Assembly: GCF_037975245.1 (NCBI RefSeq)
Contig: NC_092564.1
Location: 25,036,984-25,100,983 of the forward strand
Reading direction: 5' to 3'
DNA length: 64,000 nt
Source: Apostichopus japonicus
Taxonomy: Eukaryota > Echinodermata > Holothuroidea > Aspidochirotida > Stichopodidae
Part shown: positions 11,879 to 37,936 of the stretch, in pieces
Numbering within the stretch: the stretch's first letter is position 1
How the letters are laid out: every line of letters starts with the position of its first letter
Position numbers and translations under genes: made by a program
The notes under the pieces: model-generated
Told to the model about the DNA's origin: nothing
Seen by the model: only the letters and a program-made list of their open reading frames with translations
The model's database searches: none

Positions 11879-13054
11879 TTTAATCTGATATCAGTTTAAT
11901 GAAAGAAAAAAAAGATTTTGCCTTTTGGATCGATTTTTCTCATGATTTTTCATTTTTATAGTGACTACTGGTATAACAACCGTTCTATACACACTGAATC
12001 ATGCTAACATTGGCTTATTGTTGTTACACGTGATATAAACATGTTTTTTTTTTCAGTGTTCATTTACGACATGTTTTTTTTTCAGTGTTCATTTACGATA
12101 AATGTTTACAGCTTCACACACCTGTAATTATATGTGTAAGTAATAATGAAAGAAAAATCATGATTTTGTAAAAATTAAAATTCCAGATGTGATTAATACT
12201 AGTATATAGAAAGTGTTTCTTGGTATGATTTTTTTATATATAGAATTTTCAAAATTAAGTAATTAATTCGAGGCTAATTTCAGTCCATTTGGTCAGAAAA
12301 TCTCGGAGATTTGGACTATAGTTTGATTTGTTTCAGTCCTATTTAGAGTTACAGTAGGTAACTTTGGTCAATTTGTCGAAAATTAGCTACTTATGTAAAA
12401 AAAAAGGTGAAAAAGTGATCTCATTCCAAGCCTTTACTTAACTTCAATATAAATAATCTTTAACATTGTATATATATATATATATATATAAATATATAAA
12501 AAGGTGTACGTCACGTTTTTGTTTAAGCTTTTAGTTCTTTTTCATCGACGCGGTATCAACTAAAAAAATTAACTAAATTGGTCTTTATTCCAATCACTTG
12601 CTCAGTAAGACATGAAGCTTCAATCCAACAATTTATTTCAGATGGATAAAGACCTTACATTAAATTGAAAGTCTATAGTTTGCCTACAAAAGAAACTATT
12701 CCGAAAAATATATAATAATCGCACATGTGAAGCAATAAAACATTTTAGTGTTTTTTTCTTCAAAATCTTGAACTGTTTTCCCCCCTTAACAACACGCATT
12801 CATGCAAACTGCCTATCTCACATCGTCACTCTGTACTTATCACATAATATGTTGAGCAATAATCGCACCTGGCATGATTAATCAAGCGTAAACATCTCAT
12901 GTTTGTAAGCGAAACATACTTAACGTATCATTTTACATTTTCTGTACTACTCGCTAGCTATATAATGTATTCAAACAAAGGACTCTTAGTCATATAGGTT
13001 AAAATATACTGTGTAAATTATACATAGGCTATGTGGCGACGCATACAGTTCCTT
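11879..13054. repeat. Tandem duplication A, copy 1 (about 1.2 kb)
   Basis: This block and the next align along their length, starting at TTAATCTGATATCAGTT (about 11879 and 13055) and ending at TATGTGGCGACGCAT (about 13030 and 14275). Point differences and indels are frequent, so the duplication is older than the exon-bearing one downstream. The (TA)n tract is short here (about 12469-12489) and much longer in copy 2. Copy 1 also has an internal short duplication (CATGTTTTTTTTTTCAGTGT, near 12042-12099). No coding content is seen. Confidence 0.75.
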
Positions 13055-14300
<1,246 letters not shown>

Positions 14301-14887
14301 CGAAAGCAATTTGTTTGTAGGCCTACCATATATAGTGCATACGACCTAATGTAGTCGTTTCTGATACAGCATACGATATGGCACATATGCACAAATCTGC
14401 CACAACGTACGTACGCGAGTCTCATTGACTTCAGCTCCGTTCTCAGCCAATGACGTAATAATGGCGTCATGTCAAAGGTCATTTGAGAGTATTTTTCGAC
14501 AAAGCTAACTCTGATACTGATACACAGGCGCCTTCGGGGGCAAAAAATAATATCTTTATAAGCACCGTCTTGTCATTATTGTTTCTTAGCTATTCGTCAT
14601 ACTTTCAAGCCGCCTAGCAACCGTAAAATGCAAGTCATCGTTGATTTTGTGTTGTACCATAAGGCTCACCATGATGTTTGAAATGTCTTAGGGTAAAATT
14701 TTCCAAAATCAGGTGATACCATTCAATATGAATTATAAGATATGTGATCACGAATCACTTCTAGGTATTTCAGCTATAAGATCACATAGTAGTATGTGTA
14801 GTGACTGTTCTTTTCAGATATAGAGTATACATCAGTATAGATCGCTCACCAACCTTGGACCGAATTCACGCATGGTTTTATCTATTC

Positions 14888-15100
<213 letters not shown>

Positions 15101-15932
15101 ACGGCGCCCTCCAGAGAGTTTTCGGAGGCGTGGTCTATAATGGTTATAATCTACGCATATTCACATAAAAAAGATCGGTGCTTGGCTTGCTGTATAGTTT
15201 AGTAACGTATTTGGAATTCTAATAAGCTACAAATCACGTAGTTAACGATTTTTAAATCCCCGTTGCTACAATGTTTAATGGTTCTTGCTACAATAATTGA
15301 CTCCGTTGGTAACGATTTTTTTACTTAATCGCTTTCCATACATTTCGGACCATTTATTTGCACATCACTTAATCAGTTTGCCTGCCGCGCGACCTTGTTT
15401 TAACACCGTCAAGCGTGTAACACTCATTGACTCTACCGATCGATGATAAAGTCAACTTGTGTATGTCAGAGGTAATGGCCATTATTCTATAGTTACTTGG
15501 TATTGTCATTCATGCGTCTTTAATGATATATTCTACATTATCGGAGGCCGGAAAGTGACTATACCCAGATCTTGTGTGTGTTCTTAGAGATTTCTGGAAC
15601 AATGGTTCTAACACAGACGTAGGCTGCACGTATTTTTTAAATTGGACGAGAAATATACACATTGTGACAATCTTAGAAGCGAACAATTCGCCGAATTGAG
15701 TTAGCTTTCTTGTTTACGTTTCGCTATTCATGTTTCAACTTAAAATAAACAACTGTTATTTAAATGGCTATCGACAGAAGATAAAGCTGACGTCACATTT
15801 TGTTTTTTGTGTGCACATTTTGTATAACAGGATTAAACAAAGTCACCGTGCCATGTATGAAAATTAACGTTGCTAAACATGCTAAACAGCTTACAGTGAA
15901 TTCAATGTAGATATTTTGATTACATTTTATGC

Positions 15933-15967
15933 AGTCGATATATCGACTATTCATAAGCCTATAAAAG
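15933..15967 (+). promoter_or_regulatory. Putative core promoter of exon 1a: 16-bp palindrome plus TATA box
   Basis: A perfect 16-bp palindrome (AGTCGATATATCGACT, 15933-15948) lies 11 bases before TATAAAAG (15960-15967). The TATA-like box is about 215 bp ahead of the first in-frame ATG, which would give a 5' leader near 190 nt. The leader holds two short upstream ORFs (16107-16115 and 16120-16149). Promoter use is inferred from motifs only. Confidence 0.4.
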
Positions 15968-16181
15968 TTAACTATACGTAACATAACCTGGATAGGATAA
16001 GCGCTTCAATGTATTGTATTAGATGGTTTCAGTATAAACGGTGCACCGGAATCCTGATTTGATAGATGTCATTGATTTCTAATTTTGTGGATATCTGTTC
16101 AGATTTATGAACTAGTTACATGTATTGTCGACTGTTATTAAACGTGTGAGGAAAAACGGTTTTCCGAAACAGGAGTTAAGC

Positions 16182-29018
<12,837 letters not shown>

Positions 29019-30908
29019 CTTTGTGTACATGTATATCTTGACTTGCCGTATAGAAATAACAATATTGAATATTCTTTGTGACGGTGTCTGTTTGAACCAT
29101 CGTGGGGGTGGATTGTGCAGTATAGTAGACCATAGATCAGATATTGGAGGAAAGGGCTGTGTTTGTTTAATCGACCTGATGGATGGGGTGGGGGGGGGGG
29201 GTTTGGGGGCTGGGAGAAGAGGGGGAAAGAAGGACAGCTCACCAGGCAGAGGTCAAATGCTTTTCACAGAGAAACTTATGCAGTTCATGACAGTTTCCTC
29301 TTTTTTCTCAGGAAATACATATCACGTGACGAAAAATGACTCATTCTAGTTAGGTTAGTACTAAGCTACTTTCACTCAGTTTAGAACTTTAGATCGCAAG
29401 TTTAGTCGGTGAGATTGAATCATATCTTAGCTCTGAAGAAAACACATAATGAGGCAGAGTATCTGTCAATGGTTTTCAGAATTTCAGTAACAGATGCAAG
29501 CATAAATTCTGTTACTTTCATTCTGTTACCATGGCAACGTAGGATGAACAAACAACTACGTGACATTGTCATTCTTGAACTTGCATAATGATACCCAAAA
29601 AGTACGGTGGTTCGTTAGAGACATGGTAAAAATGAAATTGAGACGAGACTTCGAATTATAACATTCACGATGTCGACTTTAGAAAGCGAGATTTTGACAT
29701 TAACGTGTCAGTGTATTGATATTAATAGTTAAAATGTCGTCTTTGAAAGTCGAATGTTCGTCTCTTTGAAGGGTTTTTGTTTTTACCGTATAAAACACCG
29801 TAACGAAGTCGTGGTCCGATTTGACTTTTGCTTTGCTTCTCCGGTAGTGTGCTGTTCTTGGGTGCCCAGCATACTGTGACTAACCAACTGTTTGTGTTTA
29901 GAAGAGTGTGGAAAAATATATGGCAGTGAAATGTACTTGCATTGATTGTAGTTGCTTTTTATGATCTGTCACATATAAAAATTCATTTCATGTATTTTTC
30001 AAAGTTAACAGTTTGACAAATTCTTTTTCTTTATGATAATTGGCAAGTTAACTCCTGTACGGTTTGCTTTAGATATGCATTATTTTGTATATAATTATTT
30101 ATTACATTTTAAGAAAACTAGACTAGCGCCACCTTTATTCAAATAATGGTCACCAGAACCATATATATGGCTCTGTTTGGTCACAATATTTGCAAAAGTC
30201 GATGCAACAGTTACGAAAACAAAGGGAGAGGCAGAGAGAGAAATGCCAGCAACTTTTCAGCCCTGGTCGGCTTATTTTTAGAATTTGTAAATAAAAATAT
30301 GGTGTTGACACTATATGGCGAGTAAACAACAGATATAGCATTTTGTATATGCCTGCAATAGGCTATATGATTTTCGAGCGATGACTATATAGAACATTAA
30401 ATTGAACTTTTAATGTGGTTGTTGTTCCTCTTTTCTTTATCTTTTTTGCTTTTTCCGAATTTTTTTTTTGGGGGGGGGGGTGAAGAGGGTGTCTGTGTGT
30501 GTGGATGGGGAGGAGTGTTGTTGTTGATGCTGCCGTAGTTATGTTCTTACATAACATGAACTTCAGCCTTTTCCTTTGTTTTCTCTAATGGGACATAAAA
30601 GTATGAAGTGAGTTATCCCGAATCACCCAATAGAAGCATACATAAACTCTACAGTATTCAATAGAAACACGACACCTAAACAAGGAACACAGATATCAGG
30701 TTTGTGAAACATCCACCACCGTCATTCAGTTGGTAGTGCATAGGGGATGAGTCCCCAGAAGCTGCAGCGTATTATCCACACCCTCGCTAAGGGACGCACA
30801 TTCACCACTTTTATTCGAATGGTAGTGCATAAGGAATAAGGTCAAGTCCCCGGACGCTGCAGCCTATTTAGATATTCCTTGCTCTCTTGTTACTAGTATA
30901 AAGCACAA
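29019..30908. other. Downstream of channel gene; 3' UTR presumed
   Basis: The 3' UTR starts here; an AATAAA-type signal lies near 30288-30294 but its use is unknown. G-runs occur near 29188-29198 and 30471-30480. Between about 30715 and 30860 a roughly 100-bp segment is imperfectly repeated (GGTAGTGCATA and GCTGCAGC motifs recur). No other gene. Confidence 0.45.
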
Positions 30909-31230
30909 AAATAATAATAATATGTGATATTTATAAAGCGCTTCAAATAAAATCTCAACGCGCTGTACAGAAATAAATACCTAAAAGATATCAAACAATA
31001 CAACAAAAATTGCACCAGGTAACTAAAAATAGCAATACAAAGAACACAAAGGAATAATTAAAACATAAGAGTAAATATTTTCATTACATTACAAGTATAA
31101 AATGTTCATATTAAACATTTAAAAATATGTGTTTTCAAATCCCTTTTAAAATGATTAAGATTAGTTAAAGAACGGATATTTCCTGGAAGACTGTTCCAAA
31201 CCAAGTTGGGGCAGCTGCTGTGAAAGATCA
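30909..31230 (-). mobile_element. CR1/L2-type LINE, 3' end fragment
   Basis: On the minus strand the frame WNSLPGNIRSLTNLNHFKRD then LKTHIFKCLI and stop is the usual C-terminus of CR1/L2-superfamily ORF2. It is followed by a 3' UTR with GCGCTTTATAAATAT and an (ATT)n tail (plus-strand ATAATAATAATA, 30909-30922). Heavily 5'-truncated. Confidence 0.75.
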
Positions 31231-34200
31231 CAATTCAGAAAGAAAAATAAGCCTACATGTCTCTAATATGTATTACAAACCCTGGTGGGATCCTGAGGAC
31301 TTCGGCTTGCAGCGTTTGAAGATATTTGTTGTTCACTTGAAGCGATTTTAAAGTACACGAAAATATTTCTTAGAGGAATTTCATTTAAAATGTATTACGC
31401 AACAAGTTGTAGCATTTTGTTAACCAATTATTATCCAAATCTGGGATATGCTACTTTAAGTGAGAAGCAGAGAGAACGAAATTGTTTTCTTTTTTGTTTG
31501 TTTCATTACTCTTATTTCCATGGGTCTATGAACACCCTGGATTCGGTTCCAATTTTGTGACTCACTTGGCATTGGTTTGGGATCGACTTTTGATTTGCTA
31601 GGGTCTGTAACCACTTCCGCAACCCCACCGACCCCTACCTCGAATGTACGATCCCGCCGGCATCGCTATGAAATATCCATAAGAAATAGTCTTGTTTGTG
31701 AAAGATATATGGGTAGGAAGTGTATTATTTTTTCTCATTGAAATGCACTTTCTATAGGAGAAAGCCTTATAAAATAAACTTAACCTGCTGTATGTGATAA
31801 TAAGGTGCGCATTTAGTGGAAAATGTATGAATATTTATGCCAGATATATAACAAAAAAATATGTTTAAATATTGTTGATTGTTGTCAGTCCCACATGAAT
31901 ATAACAAGTGGGTTATATGTTTTTCTTGTTGTAGTGTAATGTAAGGAGAATAAAGACTTGCGCCCAATTAGGTGTCAATACTAATTACACGTAAGAAACC
32001 GGCCGGTCAGTTCCATTCCATGCAATTACGGCATGTGAACAATTTCGTTACAATGTCTTGGCCGAAACGACACCGCAGCAGAAATGGAACAGAGCCGTAT
32101 ATAGAGATGGAATACCGCACAGCGCCGCCTAATTTGCCCAGGTAAAACCGTGGCGCTGTTTAAAAATGTGTGGTTCAGAAAATCTTTAAACGGCTACGTC
32201 AGAAAATGACCGCTCTAATAACATTAAGTTTATTAAGATATGCAAACAGGTACTCCACCCGGGAAAATTAACCCCCCCCCCCCCAATTAAAAAAAAATTC
32301 ATGAAAACTTTGAAAATGATTGTTAGGTTTTGTGTTGAGTTTTTAGTTTAAAGTATACTGTAAAAGTAAGAAATGATCAAACGTAGTAAGCTTAAATAAT
32401 ATATGGTTTCAAATGAATATTAAGCTAAGTCTTTATCATCTACAGATAATATTAGTCACAGTACAATGATGCAATCGCTTCCATAGACGCTGTCTATAAA
32501 GTTTGGCCGGAGGTTTGGGGGAGGGGGGGGGGCAGTGAGGGAACTGGTAGGTTACGTTCTATTATACCTGTTACAAAGCCATCCTTCAGTTAACCATAGT
32601 AAATAAAGTCGCTCTCGTGTAATGGTTCCTTAAAGGTTATCACTTTTAGCCCAAAATTTGTTAGAAATTGCTAATTAATTCTGATCCTCCATATTATATC
32701 TGGACTAAAAGGGTTCCATTAGATTTAGACATTTATATAGTTAGTAAGGCAAAATGCTTTGCGGATGGCAAGAAATTGTGTGTTGAAATCTGAGTGTCAG
32801 TGACCATATATAGCTTTCTAGCATATTTGTTGCAATACCAATAACCTTAAGTCCCTACTTTTGAAACATGTTTTGTTTTCTTTTCTGGCGACCCGTGTTT
32901 GGATTTCTCTAGGCTAGCCGCGGCTTATCAATTGCTTAAGTGGGTCATAGTTATCAACATTAACATTAATCGTTTTATTTTATTTTGATAAACATTAATC
33001 CTTGAATGATATCTGTTACCGTATTGTGAGAAGATGGCGCTCTTCCTGTTTACTAACTAATATTTCTACACTTCTGCATTCTGTCAATCACTGCTAAATC
33101 AGGGTAGACATACCGTTGCTTTGGAATGTCGTGAAGAAATTCATGTTTCTGAAACATAGGACTTTTTTATTGCGTGAATTGGAATCGATGATCGTGAAGT
33201 TACATTGCTGGTTCCTGAAAGTAGGTACTCATGAAAATTTAAAGAAATCATGCCTAGCCTACACCAAGATCCGGACTTGTTTAACATTAGTCAGTACAGT
33301 CCCAGGCCTAACCTTATCGTTAGTAGCGTTAGGCCTACTTGCGTACGTTACGTTAGTGTTGCAAGTTGCGTTTCGTATGCCTTACTCAATCAATGCTGTT
33401 CATGTGAGGAAAGCATAGGCCCAAGCTGCTCAAAATTAGGCTTAGATTATGATCATTATCATAACATTACTTGTCCGGTAAACTTTCATAAAGTTTCATG
33501 CAATTAGTCCAGCCGCATGCTACTTTTTAGTCTATGGCCTATGTTAGGTTAAAGCGAACCTTGGTAGTTTAGGCCTAGCCTAGGCCTGACATTGATTTGT
33601 GGTTTGCCTCACTCTGCTTTCATGTCCTCCCCTAATTACTAACATGAGATATCACATTGCATTAGTAGTTGTTGGCAGAATGGATAAAACAACAGTTAGT
33701 TAAGCAAACTGTCAAATTCTTTTTTGGTCAAACTGGCAGTGGATTGTAAAAAAAATGTTACCTAGGGCCTATGTATCCTTACTGAGCCTTTGAAATAAAA
33801 AGATGATGTTAATAACTTCCTGAAATTGAGATCAAAACTTGGTGAGGAGAAATCTTTCAATTTTTTTAGGGTGAAAGGGTTTTCAGATGATGCAAACTGC
33901 AAGTTACTAAATTGTCTTACATATTTTTAAATAACATGTAAAACATGAAACTACCCCAGTTCTTTCTTGCGTTTTATAATGTGGTACACTTCAAGCTCAA
34001 ACTTGTCAAGTTTAATTACCTGCAATCATGCCATTCAGTATGAATAACTTCAAAGCCTTAGTACTTAACTCAAGTATGTTCAATTTAAATGTGTAAATGT
34101 GTTAAATTTTGCTGTGTTAAGTACCACTTAAGTTCCATACCTGGGCGAAGGATATCTTCTCACGTCATAACTTGATGGCATATACATAACTGAAATTTTG

Positions 34201-36639
34201 AATAACCAGATCAAAGAGATATGTATGTGGAGCTATATTGATATTGTGTTACTATGTATAACAAGTAGGCATTTTCTCATAGACAACACCAGTTGTTCAG
34301 GGAATGGTTCATCCAGTTTTACATTGCAAAATGCTATGCTTAAAGGTCAAGTTGCTATACAAGTATAAAGATGTATAGCTGTTTTTGTACACCGGTATCA
34401 TTGTATTCCATATGAGACAAGGGGTCTTCCAAACTGCCACACGATGTCTGCACACTAAACTCTGCTGTCGTATTCATCCGAGGACAAGTTACAACAAAAC
34501 CTTTTGCGAAGGTACAGTTTAAGCAAATCTTAGGCTACAACCTATATACGGACATGTATATGTACATATGCTATTTTGTTCAGATATTTCTCAAGTTGTT
34601 AAGGCAAGGAAAAAATGATTTGTTTAGCTGTGTTTAATCGGCATGGAAAGTTTGGTATTTTGAAATCACACATTTTTGACAGTTGCATATATTTATAGTG
34701 TGGAAAACAATTGAGTTAAGTGTATACAGTAGCCACTTCTTTAGTACATATTGCTATATGAACCCAACTTTGTTGACTTTGACTTTTAATGTCATGTGCA
34801 GTATTGAATGCAGACAGGGTTGTGACTCTATTCTGCCCATGTGTGCTTTGTACAGTAGGTTTGGTAGTGGTTGCAGAAAATGTCAACAAAATGTTGCCAT
34901 TGAACACACCCAACTATTTTGATTCTTTGAATGATATGTTTATTAACCTGTCCACTGCTTTCAGTATCAAAACAAAAGTTCTAGATGTTTTTATAAAGTG
35001 AAAGCACATTCTTGCCTCATTGGTCCCATGTAAGTACTGTACAACCAAAGGTTTCCATCTGTAAAAGGCTGTGTGATGATGTCCTATCCAACTGAATACA
35101 CATATATTTTATATAAAAAAATATAATAATCAAACAAAAGTAGCCAGATACAGGCATGTATTTTCTTGAAACGTAAGATGCTTTCGCCACATTAGTCAGA
35201 CGTGTAGCAGGATACGAATACCCACTGGTACTGCAGTTTGGCTAACCAGAAATTCATTCATTCAATTCAATTTTATTCCAACCAACAATGTTCAAAGAAT
35301 TTACAGCACTTCATTTTTTCCGACAAGAGACTTAAAACAGTATAAATGGTTGAGGGGATTACACAAGGAGGCTACTAAAAGCTTGTGGGATGTGAATCCC
35401 ACATAAGTGCATAATTTACTAACATTGAGAGAGCTATATAAACAATTCCAAATTGACTGTGAGTCATACTGCAGCAACCAGCATTGTCTTATGTAAACTT
35501 GTTTATGTAAACATGTGTAATGTTGCCTGCAAGTACACTATCTGATCTTCATGTTTGTATTGTACAAGATCTACCAGTTGTAAGTAGTAGTGTTGCACTA
35601 GCACCATACTTACATCTACACAGATATCACAATGAAAGTACCACAGGTAATATTATTTCTCCATTGCTTTCAATTTCCTCTGGTATTCTCTGTAGTTGCT
35701 GAGTGTGGTCTGCTAACATACAGTATATATGGGCAGGATGGTGCTAGTCCCATTGACATCCTGTTATCTCTAAAACATATTGCTAAATACGCTATTAATG
35801 GGTCAAACAGAGACTACCTTAATATGCCAGTGCTTTGTATGCGTGTCTTTGTGTGTGTGTGTGAATACTCGAGCATCTGTGTGTAGCACGTGCCACTCTA
35901 AGTCTCTCAGAAAATGGGAACCAATTGGGTAATCTCCGATACGGTGTGTGGCAAACTGGTCCAGTTTACATACAGTTTGTACTAACTTCTAACAGGTTGG
36001 TACTAGTACGTTGCGTATTAAATTACCCTGGATTAAGTTGATAATGACAATACTTGCAGCAGAAAATGTTGGAGGATTCGTCAAATGTCTGAAAAGTGAG
36101 TTCCCAGTTCTTTGAACTTAATTGTTTTTTTCAACAGGAAGAGCTTTGTTTTTACAAATTTGTAAAAGTTGATACAATCTACCATTCTGCATATTAAATT
36201 ATTATTTTAACTTGAATTGAAAACCACCAATTTAAATGCTACTGAACATGAATGGCAGTATGACAATATTGAAGGGCAATCACAGTTCATTATTAATAAG
36301 TGCTTAATTAAAACCCAGTGCAGGAAATTTTGCATGTTTGCAATAATTTTAGTAAAAGTGTAATGTGACCACAAAAAAAAAAAAAAAAAAAAAAAAATGT
36401 CATTCAGCCCCCTGGTATGCAAAATGGGGGTTGCCAAACTTGCCAAAATCATTTGAAGGGTCACTATAAAATTGAATATTTTTGGGAAAAGTGGAAAAGA
36501 CTTCAACACATGAATTACTTCAAAATATAAAACCCACAAGCCGCAGAGGGGAGAGGGGGGGGGGATAGAACTCCAAAGAAAGCTATCCCAGGCCACAACA
36601 TCTGCCACTGGTTGCCAAGGCAATGAAAATGTCAATTCA
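31231..36639. other. Gene-poor stretch
   Basis: No supportable gene. ORFs such as 33116-33418 lack motifs and fall in AGGCCTA-rich DNA. A C13 run lies near 32271-32284, a poly(A) tract at about 36372-36397 (possibly a retroelement tail), and an ATTCATTCAATTCAATTTTA motif near 35255 that may be an old LINE tail. A YY1-like plus ETS-like motif pair sits at 33031-33048. Confidence 0.4.
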
Positions 36640-37445
36640 ATTCAACTCCTTTATTTCTGTTCATTTTATAATTTTTATAAATAGGATCAATTATATACAT
36701 TTTGAATTTACATATATATGTACATTTTAATTAAAAGTGCAAGCTCTATTAATAAAGGAATTTCCAAAGTTTATTCCAAAGTTTATTTCGGTAAGTCTAA
36801 CAAAGTCGTTTTTGGCCGCAACATTAAACATATAATTTTCAAGAATATCATAATCTAAGCAAATATGGACAATATTGCACAATATTTTAAGAAACTCTTA
36901 ATTCTCTTCTTGGCTTTAACATGTTTAAAGTGATACCAAACATGGGACTGCATAGATAATATGTGGTAGGATGGATGCATAAAACACACTGTTTAAACAG
37001 GAATATGGGGGGGGCAATATAATATAAGTTAGCTAAGTCCTTTGAAATATGGTTAGTAAATTTTAGATTATGATTGTCCAGACTCCTTAGTACATTGTGT
37101 GTGTGTGTGTGGGGGGGGGGTGGAGGGGGGGGGAGAGTAGTACGCTCAACACATGAACCCGTGAATCATTGTTTTCTCCTCTATTGATTCTATTAATGTC
37201 TTATGTACAGTACATAGTAATGTTAGTATTTTCAAATATTGTTCCTTTGATTTCTTTGGATTAAGAATTAAATTCTTCCCGTCACTCGTGTTAACAAAGT
37301 TTGTAATAAAATCTCGGTAACGGTGTTGATTTTGGCGATTTGTAGGTCTACAGGTATCACAGTATCAGATAGTGTCACTCATCAGCATATTTATTAACAG
37401 AAGGGCAATGGGAGTCCGAATATATTTTTGTCAGTATAAATTGTG
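36640..37445 (-). mobile_element. Degraded non-LTR retrotransposon remnant
   Basis: On the minus strand, sequence near 37400 reads SVNKYADE then a frame break, a decayed YADD motif. It is followed by DFITNFVNTSDGKNLILNPK and KSKEQYLKI, the usual region after the palm motif in LINE reverse transcriptases. The far end (36628-36655) has ATTGAATTGAATTGA on the minus strand, a LINE-type tail. A GT/G-run (37098-37130) interrupts it. Several stops: not functional. Confidence 0.5.
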
Positions 37446-37879
37446 AAAATAGGGCTAAAAACTGGTCTGAAACTGAAAACTGTCTTCATTGCTTTTTGCG
37501 ATACAGGTTGCAACATACTGACTGATAGACTGAGTGAGGCCTTTGTTTTTTTGCTTGAGCTTGTGCAATATAAAATCTAGCATGCAGGTACTAAGCAATA
37601 CTAAAACACATGTTGAATTGCTTTTGGTTTTCATACAAGTTTATGTAGCTATGGCAACGCTGTATCTGTAGGGACGTTTACAGTCTGTGGTGTCTAATGT
37701 AGAGCTCTGTGTACATAGTCTCGGTAGTGTAACATGTTGGCTTATCTCTTGCCTATTATTAAGTACAAAACGTTTATTGGTTTGTTTGAAGGAACATAAA
37801 ATGTTTATTACATCATTATATATTGTACTTGGGAATTTTTTTTTATTCCCCCTTTACATTCTGGCTTTATAATTAATAT

Positions 37880-37889
37880 TATATATATT

Positions 37890-37931
<42 letters not shown>
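37880..37931. repeat. (TA)n microsatellite
   Basis: About 50 bases of TA. Confidence 0.92.

Positions 37932-37936
<5 letters not shown>

Noticed and set aside
33116-33507. Overlapping plus-strand ORFs of 100 and 85 residues
   Set aside because: Located in AGGCCTA-rich repetitive DNA; no family features.
36207-36635. 142-residue minus-strand ORF
   Set aside because: Contains a phenylalanine run from the poly(A) tract at 36372-36397 and lacks any motif.
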